Shown here piece by piece: positions 1 through 6,160 of a DNA stretch of 9,151 bases (its first letter is position 1; every line of letters starts with the position of its first letter). The stretch is from JACQNR01 sp049515175 (GTDB lineage: Bacteria > Acidobacteriota > Terriglobia > UBA7540). Under the pieces are notes generated by a model, which saw only the letters and a list, made by a program, of their open reading frames with translations, had not been told where the DNA came from and made no database searches. The stretch covers positions 1-9,151 of the forward strand of contig JBEKUI010000199.1 of the NCBI GenBank assembly GCA_049515175.1, read 5' to 3'. Both the position numbers and the translations under genes were made by a program.

Positions 1-2
1 CA

Positions 3-1373
3 GGGGGCGGCCTGGCGGGAAGTGAAGCGGCGTGGCAGCTTGCCGCGCGCGGCGTTCCGGTCACGCTGTACGAGATGCGGCCCACGCATTCGACTCCGGC
101 CCACAAGACCGGCCAGCTTGCCGAGCTCGTCTGCAGCAATTCCCTCAAATCCAACGCTCCCGGGGCTGCGTCATGGCTGCTCAAGGAAGAATTGCGCCGC
201 GCCGGTTCGCTGCTGTTGCGCTCGGCCGATTCCTGCGCCGTGCCGGGCGGCTCCGCGCTGGCCGTGGACCGCGAAAGATTTTCAGAAGAGGTCACCACGG
301 CGCTGGCCGCTCACCCGCTTATCGAATTGCGGCGTGAAGAACTGTCTGAGATTCCTAACAACGGTCCGGTGCTCGTCGCGACCGGCCCGCTGACCTCCGA
401 CTCGCTCGCACACTCACTCCGTCGGCTCACCGGCGAGGAGCACCTGGCGTTTTACGATTCCATCAGTCCCATCGTGGACGCCGAAACGCTCAACATGGAT
501 CGTATCTTTCGTGCCTCGCGTTACGGCAAGGGCGGAGAGGATTACCTGAACTGCCCGATGAACGAAGAAGAGTACCGGGCCTTCTATGACGCGCTAATGA
601 ACGCCGAGACCGTCCAGGCTCACGAGTTCGAGGACGCGAACTATTTCGAGGCCTGTCTGCCCATTGAAGAGCTGGCCCGGCGCGGCTACGACACGCTGCG
701 CTTCGGTCCGATGCGGCCGGTGGGGCTTGCGGACCCGCGAACCGGCAGGCGGCCCTTCGCCGTCGTCCAGTTGCGCTCGGAGAACCTGCGCTTTTCGAGC
801 TACAACCTGGTGGGCTTTCAGAATCATCTCAAATTCCCCGAGCAGAAACGCATTCTGCGCCTGATCCCGGGACTGGAGAGCGCCGAGTTTCTGCGCTTCG
901 GCCAGATTCATCGCAACACGTACATCAACGCTCCGGTGCTGCTCTCTCCCGATCTCAGCCTGCGTTCAACGCCGCAAGTTTTCATCGCCGGTCAGCTCTC
1001 CGGAGTGGAAGGGTACGTCGAATGCATCGCCACCGGACTGCTTGCCGGTATCGCGATGGCCCACCGCCTTGCGGGGGACGCTTACGCGCCTCCGCCGCGC
1101 ACCACGGCGCTGGGGTCGCTGGTGCACTACGTGACGCACGCCGATCCGCGGAACTATCAGCCGGCAAATATTGCGTTCGATCTCCTGCCACCCATCGAAG
1201 ATTTGTCGCGTGCCATCGCCCGCGACCGGCAGGCGCGGCGTGCGCGGCAGTGCGACCGCGCCCTCGCGGATTTCGATCCCTGGCTGAGGAAGAGCTGCCA
1301 GCTTGCCAGCCACCCTTCAGGGCCATTGGCAACGGACCACGGACTATCGACGACGGACGTTCTTCATGGATGA
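3..1373 (+). CDS. trmFO: TrmFO, folate-dependent tRNA (uracil-54-C5)-methyltransferase, 5' truncated
   Basis: This flavoenzyme forms ribothymidine at position 54 of tRNA, using methylenetetrahydrofolate as carbon donor and reduced FAD. The reading frame is already open at base 3, where the fragment begins GGGLAGSEAAWQLA, the FAD dinucleotide-binding loop; only about ten N-terminal residues are missing. Both family cysteines are visible: VCSNSLK (fragment Cys44) and YFEACLPIEEL (Cys218). The motif VFIAGQLSGVEGYVE near the C-terminal third is also typical. The fragment is 456 codons, slightly long for the family. The usual ending (ADFDPWL) is followed by about 27 extra residues encoded partly by a heptanucleotide repeat. 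The stop lies 8 bases inside xerC, suggesting one transcript; trmFO next to xerC is a known gene order in other bacteria. The identification is secure. Confidence 0.96.
   Translation, partial: GGGLAGSEAAWQLAARGVPVTLYEMRPTHSTPAHKTGQLAELVCSNSLKSNAPGAASWLLKEELRRAGSLLLRSADSCAVPGGSALAVDRERFSEEVTTALAAHPLIELRREELSEIPNNGPVLVATGPLTSDSLAHSLRRLTGEEHLAFYDSISPIVDAETLNMDRIFRASRYGKGGEDYLNCPMNEEEYRAFYDALMNAETVQAHEFEDANYFEACLPIEELARRGYDTLRFGPMRPVGLADPRTGRRPFAVVQLRSENLRFSSYNLVGFQNHLKFPEQKRILRLIPGLESAEFLRFGQIHRNTYINAPVLLSPDLSLRSTPQVFIAGQLSGVEGYVECIATGLLAGIAMAHRLAGDAYAPPPRTTALGSLVHYVTHADPRNYQPANIAFDLLPPIEDLSRAIARDRQARRARQCDRALADFDPWLRKSCQLASHPSGPLATDHGLSTTDVLHG
1328..1362. repeat. Heptanucleotide repeat tract inside the trmFO 3' end
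   Basis: Five consecutive 7-base units can be read: GGCAACG, GACCACG, GACTATC, GACGACG, GACGTTC. Four of the five begin with GAC, giving a loose consensus GACNACG. The tract encodes part of the TrmFO C-terminal extension and ends just before the xerC start codon. It resembles the 7-base arrays between 5684 and 5984 in unit length but not in sequence. Units are degenerate, so the boundaries are approximate. Confidence 0.6.
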
Positions 1374-2292
1374 ACTGATCGAGCGGTACATCCAATATCT
1401 TCAGTACGAGCGCAACGCTTCGCCGCACACGGTACGCAACTACCGCAGTGACTTGATGCAGTTCCGGGATTTTCTCGCGCGGGCCGGGGGGACCGAGGGG
1501 CAGCCTGTGAAGCAAGTTCCAATCAAGTCTATCGATGCACTGCGCATTCGGGGCTTTCTGGCCCACTTATTCGAGAAAGAGAAGAAGAAATCCTCGATTG
1601 CGAGGAAGCTGGCGGCCGTGCGGGCATTCTTCAACTTCCTTAGCCGCGAGGGCACGCTGGTGGCAAATCCCGCGGCTACTGTCTCCACGCCCAAGGTCCC
1701 GCACACGCTTCCCCGCATCATGACGGAAGAGGAGATCAACCAGTTTCTGGACCGCATCGCCGAGGGCGCGAAGACGGGAGACCCGGCGCTCATTCGCGAC
1801 CGCGCCATCCTGGAACTGCTTTACGCCTCGGGACTGCGCGTCAGCGAGCTCGTGGGGCTCGATTTGCGCAGCGTGAGCTTCGGCGACGGCATGGTTCTGG
1901 TGCGCGGAAAAGGAAACAAGGAGCGCATCGTCCCCTTCGGGTCGAAGGCTCGGGACGCCCTGAATGCCTACCTGCCAGTCCGTGAGCGGCTCCTCCACGA
2001 AAACAAGAAGACGACCGGCGCGCTCTTCCTGAACCAGCGTGGGGGCCGCTTGACGACGCGTTCCGTGGGCCGGCTCTTGAAGAAGTACGTCCGCCAGCTG
2101 GTGCCTCACGTCAAAGTGAGCCCCCACGGGCTTCGGCACGCGTTCGCCTCTCACCTGCTGGCGGAAGGCGCCGACCTGCGCGCCATCCAGGAAATGCTCG
2201 GCCACAAGAGCCTGGCGACGACCCAGAAATATACCCAGGTCTCCATCAAGCAGTTAATGGACGTTTACGACAAGACCCACCCCAAGGCGTGA
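1366..2292 (+). CDS. xerC: Tyrosine recombinase XerC (chromosome dimer resolution)
   Basis: Cytoplasmic site-specific recombinase of 308 residues, the usual size. XerC with XerD resolves chromosome dimers at dif. The N-terminal SAM-like (core-binding) domain covers about residues 1-95 (YERNASPHTVRNYRSDL). The catalytic domain carries the full active site: Arg158 in ASGLRVSEL, Lys182 in GKGNKER, His254 and Arg257 in SPHGLRHAF, His280 in LGHKSL and the nucleophile Tyr289 in TTQKYTQ. I chose the ATG at 1366 because homologous sequence begins there; an in-frame TTG at 1303 would add 21 residues of repeat-derived sequence. The start overlaps the trmFO stop by 8 bases and no good Shine-Dalgarno is visible, so translational coupling is likely. 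XerD or a phage-type integrase are less likely given the trmFO context. Confidence 0.93.
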   Translation: MDELIERYIQYLQYERNASPHTVRNYRSDLMQFRDFLARAGGTEGQPVKQVPIKSIDALRIRGFLAHLFEKEKKKSSIARKLAAVRAFFNFLSREGTLVANPAATVSTPKVPHTLPRIMTEEEINQFLDRIAEGAKTGDPALIRDRAILELLYASGLRVSELVGLDLRSVSFGDGMVLVRGKGNKERIVPFGSKARDALNAYLPVRERLLHENKKTTGALFLNQRGGRLTTRSVGRLLKKYVRQLVPHVKVSPHGLRHAFASHLLAEGADLRAIQEMLGHKSLATTQKYTQVSIKQLMDVYDKTHPKA

Positions 2293-2342
2293 GAAGGCGG
2301 AAGGCAAACAACCTCGATGGGCGACGGTCGATGGAATATGGG
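2293..2342. repeat. Short heptanucleotide repeats in the xerC-mqnA gap
   Basis: Two small 7-base arrays are visible after xerC: GAAGGCG-GAAGGCA at 2293-2306, and CGATGGG-CGACGGT-CGATGGA at 2315-2335, followed by a weaker ATATGGG. They have the same period as the large mosaic at 5684-5984 but different consensus sequences. The rest of the 163-base gap to mqnA holds the promoter listed separately and no convincing terminator. Confidence 0.5.
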
Positions 2343-2399
2343 TTGCCTCTGCCAAACACTCCCGTTGATCTGATGACCCATCGCCGTACTCCGGCAGCG

Positions 2400-2427
2400 T
2401 TGACAGAACCCTCCGTCTGGTTAGAAT
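2400..2427 (+). promoter_or_regulatory. Putative sigma70-type promoter for mqnA-mqnC
   Basis: A perfect -35 box TTGACA (2400-2405) is followed after 16 bases by TAGAAT (2422-2427), five of six matches to the -10 consensus. Transcription would start near 2434, leaving a leader of about 20 bases before the mqnA ATG at 2456. The leader has no clear Shine-Dalgarno; AGGG at 2436-2439 is too far from the start. Position and quality make this the most convincing promoter on the + strand. Confidence 0.65.
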
Positions 2428-2455
2428 GAATATTTAGGGTCGGTTTACAACCAGC

Positions 2456-3247
2456 ATGGGACTTCCAAAGGTTTCCGTCGTTCAGTATCTGAATAGTGTT
2501 CCCTTGGTTTGGGGGATGCTCAAAGGCGAGCAACAGGGGCGCTATGATCTCCGGTTCACGACCCCCGCAGCGTGCGCGGACGCCGTGCGTCAGGGCGAGG
2601 CGGAGATTGGCATCGTTCCTTCCATCGAATACCAGCGCATCGAACGCGCGCAAATCTTGAGCGGGATTTCCATCGCCGCCAAGGACGAAGTGCGGAGCGT
2701 TCTGCTGCTCAGCAAGATCCCCATCGAGAAAGTGAAGAGCGTGGCCATCGACAACTCCTCGCGCACCTCGGCCGCGCTGCTGCGCATCATGATGCGGAAG
2801 TTCTATTCGCGTTTCATCACCGTGACGCCTTCCCTGCCCAAGCCGGCAGAGATGCTGAAGCGCGCCGACGCGGCGTTGGTGATCGGTGACCCGGCCTTGA
2901 CGTTTGACGGGCCGGTATTCCGCGTTTACGACCTGGGAGCGGAGTGGAAGAACTACACCGGTCTGCCCTTTGTGTTTGCACTCTGGGTGGGGCGGGAAGA
3001 TGCCCAGCCTGCCCGCTTCCGCAAGGATTTTGAAGCGTCGCGCGATTATGGCCTTGCGCACGTCGACGAGATCGCGGCCCAATACGCGCCGAAGCTCCAG
3101 CTATCCGCCGAGACGATCAAGGTTTACTTGACCCAGAACGTGGACTATTCTCTGGATGAAGAGAACCGCAAGGGCTTGCGCTTGTTCTACAAGTTGGCGT
3201 GCGAGGCGGGGATCATTCCGGCAGAAAAGGAACTGAATTTCGTTTAG
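2456..3247 (+). CDS. mqnA: Chorismate dehydratase MqnA (futalosine menaquinone pathway)
   Basis: Cytoplasmic enzyme of 263 residues that removes water from chorismate to give 3-[(1-carboxyvinyl)oxy]benzoate, the first committed step of the futalosine route to menaquinone. It has the periplasmic-binding-protein-like fold of the family. Recognisable blocks are VVQYLNSVPL at residues 8-17, IGIVPSIEYQ at 51-60, AIDNSSRTSAALLR at 97-110, LVIGDPAL at 141-148 and DLGAEWKNYTGLPFVFALW at 159-177. Length matches the family. It is preceded by a strong promoter and followed 61 bases later by mqnC on the same strand, so the two probably form an operon. MqnD has the same fold, but the NSVPL and TGLPFVFA signatures and the mqnC neighbour favour MqnA. 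Confidence 0.93.
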   Translation: MGLPKVSVVQYLNSVPLVWGMLKGEQQGRYDLRFTTPAACADAVRQGEAEIGIVPSIEYQRIERAQILSGISIAAKDEVRSVLLLSKIPIEKVKSVAIDNSSRTSAALLRIMMRKFYSRFITVTPSLPKPAEMLKRADAALVIGDPALTFDGPVFRVYDLGAEWKNYTGLPFVFALWVGREDAQPARFRKDFEASRDYGLAHVDEIAAQYAPKLQLSAETIKVYLTQNVDYSLDEENRKGLRLFYKLACEAGIIPAEKELNFV

Positions 3248-3308
3248 CTCGGGCGCACTTCGTCTGAGCTCATGGAGTACGCGGCGCGCGGCGCCTTGAA
3301 AGTACACG

Positions 3309-4346
3309 ATGGCACTCAGCAAGGCACAAGCACTGGACATGTTGCGCTCCGATGACCTGCTCGGCATCGGCATGGAGGCGGACGCCTTGCGTCGCCGCCT
3401 GCATCCGGAACGCGTGGTGACCTACATCGTCGACCGCAACATCAACTACACGAACTTTTGCACGGAGTACTGCACCTTCTGCGCTTTCTACCGCCCCGTC
3501 GGATCGCCGGAAGGCTATATCCAGCCGATGGAATCGATCTACGAGAAGATCGAGGAGACCCTCGCGCTGGGCGGCACGGGCGTCCTGATGCAAGGCGGCT
3601 TGCATCCAGACCTCAAGATCGATTACTACGAGAACCTGCTTTCCAGCATCAAGCGGCGCTATCCGCGACTGCATCTCCACTGCTTTTCAGCGCCAGAGGT
3701 TTTGAACATCGCGGAGGTCTCGGGTCTCACGCTGCGCGACACGATTCAACGGCTGATGGATTCCGGGCTCGACTCGATCCCCGGGGGCGGCGCGGAGATC
3801 CTCGATGACGAGGTCCGCCGCCGCATCGCGCGCCTGAAGTGCGTCACAGAAGAGTGGATCGCCGTGCACCGCACCGCGCATCAGCTCGGTCTGCGCACCA
3901 CCGCGACCATGATGTTCGGCTGCGGCGAGACGCTCGAGCATCGCGTCAATCACTTCGAATACGTGCGACGGCTGCAAGAGGAGACGGGTGGATTCACTGC
4001 CTTCATCCCCTGGATCTTCCAGCGCGAGCACACCTCGCTCGGCAATTTCATCAAAGAGGAAGCGACCGCGACCGATTATCTTAAAACGCTCGCCGTCTCG
4101 CGCCTCTATCTCGACAACATCCTCAACGTGCAGGCCTCGTGGCTCACGCCCGGCCAGAAGATCTGCCAGATCGCGCTGCGCTTCGGCGGCAACGACGTGG
4201 GCAGCATCCTCATCGAAGAGAACGTCGTGCGCGCCGCAGGCTGCACCAACACCACCAACGAAGATCAGTTGCGCCGCCTCATCTCCGACGCGGGCTTCCG
4301 GCCCGTGAAGCGCGACACGCTTTACCGGACCTACTTTCTGAACTGA
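3309..4346 (+). CDS. mqnC: Cyclic dehypoxanthinyl futalosine synthase MqnC (radical SAM)
   Basis: Radical SAM enzyme of 345 residues that cyclises dehypoxanthinyl futalosine in menaquinone synthesis. The [4Fe-4S]-binding motif CTEYCTFCAFYR begins at Cys51 (Cys51, Cys55, Cys58; CX3CX2C), preceded by the family's NINYTNF. Further signatures are GGTGVLMQGGLHPDL, GLDSIPGGGAEIL, TTATMMFGCGETLEHR and ETGGFTAFIPWIFQ, the last two separating MqnC from the related aminofutalosine synthase MqnE and from CofH/FbiC-type proteins. The distal substrate steps (MqnB, MqnD, MqnE) are not encoded here. It lies 61 bases after mqnA; its ATG has only a weak ribosome binding site (GAAAG at 3298-3302), consistent with operon translation. 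Confidence 0.93.
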   Translation: MALSKAQALDMLRSDDLLGIGMEADALRRRLHPERVVTYIVDRNINYTNFCTEYCTFCAFYRPVGSPEGYIQPMESIYEKIEETLALGGTGVLMQGGLHPDLKIDYYENLLSSIKRRYPRLHLHCFSAPEVLNIAEVSGLTLRDTIQRLMDSGLDSIPGGGAEILDDEVRRRIARLKCVTEEWIAVHRTAHQLGLRTTATMMFGCGETLEHRVNHFEYVRRLQEETGGFTAFIPWIFQREHTSLGNFIKEEATATDYLKTLAVSRLYLDNILNVQASWLTPGQKICQIALRFGGNDVGSILIEENVVRAAGCTNTTNEDQLRRLISDAGFRPVKRDTLYRTYFLN

Positions 4347-4410
4347 ATTCCGTGATAGCTCGTTATTTGCAAAAGGGTGAATGGGGATAGGGTGGGGACA
4401 CAAATTCCTC

Positions 4411-4439
4411 TTGACAACTGTCGTTATAACGCATACCCT
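4411..4439 (+). promoter_or_regulatory. Putative marR promoter with a palindromic operator between the boxes
   Basis: TTGACA at 4411-4416 and TACCCT at 4434-4439 are separated by 17 bases. The spacer contains the perfect 10-base palindrome CGTTATAACG (4422-4431). A second broken palindrome, GACA-AC-TGTC (4413-4422), overlaps the -35 box. A dimeric regulator bound here would block RNA polymerase. The same pattern, TCGTTRTAWC, recurs upstream of the nitroreductase. The -10 box is a weak match, so the promoter call is moderate. Confidence 0.5.
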
Positions 4440-4446
4440 CAATGAC

Positions 4447-4917
4447 GTGGCCAAGAAGCTCCAAGCCGAAGTCCACCAGCGCAAGCCTTTCGCGAGCCTC
4501 GAGCAGGAGGTCTTCCTCAACATCCTGCGCACCGCCGACCTTCTCGACCAGGGCCTGGAGGAAGTCCTCAAGCCCTTCGCGCTCACCGCCACGCAATACA
4601 ACGTCCTCCGCATCCTGCGCGGGGCGGGCGAGCGCGGCCTCGCCTGCCGCGAGCTCGGCGAGCGCATGCTCACTCACGACCCCGACGTCACGCGCCTGCT
4701 CGACCGCCTGGAGCGTCGCGGCCTAATCCACCGCCGCCGCGAGGTGCAGGACCGTCGTGTCATCACCACCCGCATCACGCCCGACGGAATGACCCTGCTG
4801 AACCAGCTCGACGAGGCGGTCATGGAGCTGCACCGCCACCAGCTCGGGCACCTCGGCGAGGAGCCGCTCCGCACCCTGATCGATCTTCTGGAGGGAGCCC
4901 GTGGAGCCCGCAGCTAA
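4447..4917 (+). CDS. MarR-family transcriptional regulator
   Basis: Winged helix-turn-helix regulator of about 156 residues; the ligand is unknown. From the chosen start the DNA-binding domain spans about residues 47-113: FALTATQYNVLRILRGAG, then recognition-helix region HDPDVTRLLDRLERRGLI and the wing with the family's conserved Asp-x-Arg (DRRVITTRIT). Flanking helices (VFLNILRTADLL; LIDLLEG) form the dimer interface. I chose the GTG at 4447 because the likely promoter (4411-4439) lies downstream of the first in-frame ATG (4381), and the residues before this point do not look like MarR sequence. The alternative start at 4381 would add 22 residues. A palindrome in its own promoter suggests autoregulation, and a related one precedes the nitroreductase 90 bases downstream. 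Confidence 0.85.
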   Translation: MAKKLQAEVHQRKPFASLEQEVFLNILRTADLLDQGLEEVLKPFALTATQYNVLRILRGAGERGLACRELGERMLTHDPDVTRLLDRLERRGLIHRRREVQDRRVITTRITPDGMTLLNQLDEAVMELHRHQLGHLGEEPLRTLIDLLEGARGARS

Positions 4918-4942
4918 TTTTTTGCATCTAATAGTTGTTGTG

Positions 4943-4953
4943 ACGATTATCGT
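4943..4953. promoter_or_regulatory. Putative MarR operator upstream of the nitroreductase
   Basis: ACGAT-T-ATCGT is a perfect 11-base palindrome with a single central base, 54 bases before the nitroreductase ATG. Overlapping it, TCGTTGTATC (4950-4959) matches TCGTTATAAC in the marR promoter at 8 of 10 positions. A possible -35 TTGTTG (4935-4940) and -10 TATCGA (4956-4961) would straddle it, but with a short 15-base spacer. The 90-base gap between marR and the nitroreductase therefore looks like a regulated promoter region rather than a simple operon linker. Confidence 0.45.
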
Positions 4954-5007
4954 TGTATCGATTTTGTGGGGAAGCGAAGCCTCGATTCCCCGGCCAGGAG
5001 GAAGGCC

Positions 5008-5607
5008 ATGGAAGTGATGGATTTGATTGAATCGAAAGCGGTTAGCGAGTCTCCGGTGCACGATCTCATCGCCCGCCGCTGGAGCCCGCGCGAGTTTTCC
5101 AGCCGCCCGGTCGAGCCCGAAAAGCTTGCGAGCCTCTTCGAAGCGGCGCGCTGGGCGCCCTCCAGCTACAACCAGCAGCCCTGGAACTTCGTCGTCGCCC
5201 GGCGCGAGAACCCGGCCGACTTCGAGCGCCTGCTCGGCCTGCTGGCGGAGCAGAACGCCACCTGGGCGCGCTCGGCGCCGGTGCTGGCCATCAGCGTGGC
5301 GCAGCGCAACTTCACCCACAACGGCCAGCCCAACCGCTTCGCCTTCCACGACGTCGGCCAGGCGGTAGCCTACTTGACGCTGCAGGCCACCGCCCTCGGC
5401 CTCTCTGTCCACCAGATGGGAGGCTTTGACGTCGAGCGCGCCCGCGAGCTCCTGGCGATCCCCGCCGGCTACGAGCCGGTCGCCGCCATCGCCCTCGGCT
5501 ACGCGCAGTATCCCGCCGTGCCGCCCCCCTCCGCGCGCACGCGCCGTGCGGCGAGCGAATTCGTCTTCTCGGGAGAATGGGGAAAGCATGATCGAAGTGG
5601 CGAGTGA
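5008..5607 (+). CDS. Nitroreductase-family FMN oxidoreductase
   Basis: Predicted soluble FMN-dependent NAD(P)H oxidoreductase of 199 residues, usually acting on quinones or nitroaromatic compounds; the true substrate cannot be told. FMN-contact blocks are visible: ARRWSPREFS at residues 22-31, the loop APSSYNQQPWNF at 50-61, and HDVGQAVAYLTLQA at 114-127; EPVAAIALGYAQYP near the end completes the fold. The ATG at 5008 is preceded by an excellent Shine-Dalgarno, AGGAGG at 4996-5001 with a 6-base spacer, so the longer in-frame start at 4966 is unlikely. It follows the MarR gene with an operator-like palindrome in between, a common arrangement for redox or electrophile-responsive detoxification pairs. 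The last few residues (KHDRSGE) run into repeat-rich DNA. Confidence 0.9.
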   Translation: MEVMDLIESKAVSESPVHDLIARRWSPREFSSRPVEPEKLASLFEAARWAPSSYNQQPWNFVVARRENPADFERLLGLLAEQNATWARSAPVLAISVAQRNFTHNGQPNRFAFHDVGQAVAYLTLQATALGLSVHQMGGFDVERARELLAIPAGYEPVAAIALGYAQYPAVPPPSARTRRAASEFVFSGEWGKHDRSGE

Positions 5608-5624
5608 CAAGATGCTATCGAGCC

Positions 5625-5656
5625 ACTGAGTCATCGGGCCATCGGGTGATTGAGTG
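5625..5656. repeat. Short octanucleotide-like tract after the nitroreductase
   Basis: Four 8-base units can be read: ACTGAGTC, ATCGGGCC, ATCGGGTG, ATTGAGTG. Each begins with A and the two middle units share ATCGGG. This opens a gene-free stretch of about 550 bases (5608-6160) made mostly of short tandem arrays. Similarity between units is modest. Confidence 0.35.
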
Positions 5657-5683
5657 AACGGAAGAACAAACCAATGAACTATT

Positions 5684-5730
5684 TTCCAATTTCCAATTTC
5701 CAATTTCGATCTTCCAATTTCCATTTTCCA
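5684..5730. repeat. TTCCAAT heptanucleotide array
   Basis: Seven successive 7-base units, the last incomplete, start at 5684: TTCCAAT three times, TTCGATC, TTCCAAT, TTCCATT and TTCCA. Five of the first six units differ from the consensus by at most one base. The tract is AT-rich against a GC-rich genome and contains no reading frame. A two-unit array AGTGACA-AGTGACG follows at 5745-5758. Confidence 0.85.
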
Positions 5731-5773
5731 TGCGCGAAGAGGGCAGTGACAAGTGACGGGCCAGAAACAAATG

Positions 5774-5860
5774 CTGAATTGTGAATGGTGAATGGTGAAT
5801 TGCCCTAACCGGAGTAGTCTCTCTCGTTTCTTAATTCAGAATTCACAATTCACCATTCAG
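5774..5860. repeat. Inverted pair of GTGAATK heptanucleotide arrays
   Basis: The left arm (5774-5801) contains GTGAATG, GTGAATG, GTGAATT in tandem; the right arm (5833-5860) is AATTCAG, AATTCAC, AATTCAC, CATTCAG, the reverse complement of the same family. The 28-base arms match at 24 positions when inverted and are separated by 31 bases. A transcript from either strand could fold into a long hairpin. No T-run follows directly, so I do not call it a factor-independent terminator. Confidence 0.75.
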
Positions 5861-5871
5861 AATTTTCCCCA

Positions 5872-5936
5872 GCACCTAGCCCCTAGCATCTGTCTTTCTT
5901 CCCCTACTCCCTACTCGCTACTTCCTACTCCCGTTC
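5872..5936. repeat. GCMCCTA and CCCTACT heptanucleotide arrays
   Basis: GCACCTA, GCCCCTA and GCATCTG run from 5872 to 5892. After 9 bases, CCCTACT, CCCTACT, CGCTACT, TCCTACT and a decayed CCCGTTC run from 5902 to 5936. Both arrays keep a strict 7-base period with different unit sequences. Confidence 0.75.
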
Positions 5937-5949
5937 TTCTTCTTTCCCC

Positions 5950-5984
5950 GACACCCGACACCTGACACCCGGCACCTGTTTCCC
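5950..5984. repeat. GACACCY heptanucleotide array
   Basis: The units are GACACCC, GACACCT, GACACCC, GGCACCT and a decayed GTTTCCC. A run of C follows. From about 5985 to the tcmP start at 6161 I see no further arrays and no gene. The open stretch before tcmP lacks any ATG or GTG start in frame. Confidence 0.8.
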
Positions 5985-6160
5985 CCCCCTTGCCCTTTAT
6001 TGGCATTTGTCTTACTGTTTCCCCGACCGATACCCTCGCCCTATAGCAAGACCGAAAGACCGCCTTGGCCTGAAGCTACGGCAACAGTGAGCGATCTCAG
6101 CTCGGTGGTAGTTGGGAAGAGTGCGGGCTCAGCATCGAGCTTCGCCTGAAGGGTCATCCA

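Noticed and set aside
2246..3082. 278-residue frame on the minus strand opposite mqnA
   Set aside because: It mirrors the third-position GC of mqnA, which has clear family motifs on the other strand.
3687..4673. 328-residue frame on the minus strand opposite mqnC and marR
   Set aside because: It spans two well-supported genes and their promoter; no recognisable motif.
4723..5724. 333-residue frame on the minus strand opposite the nitroreductase
   Set aside because: It runs through repeats and across the marR-nitroreductase promoter and shows no family motif.
5774..5860. Factor-independent terminator of the nitroreductase
   Set aside because: The hairpin is long and AT-rich and lacks a following T-run; it starts 167 bases after the stop codon.
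5684..5984. CRISPR array
   Set aside because: Units are 7 bases long and directly adjacent, with no 25-40-base repeats or spacers and no cas gene nearby.
6007..6036. Promoter for tcmP (TTGTCT and TACCCT, 18-base spacer)
   Set aside because: Both boxes are weak and the site lies about 125 bases before the start; not better than chance in this composition.
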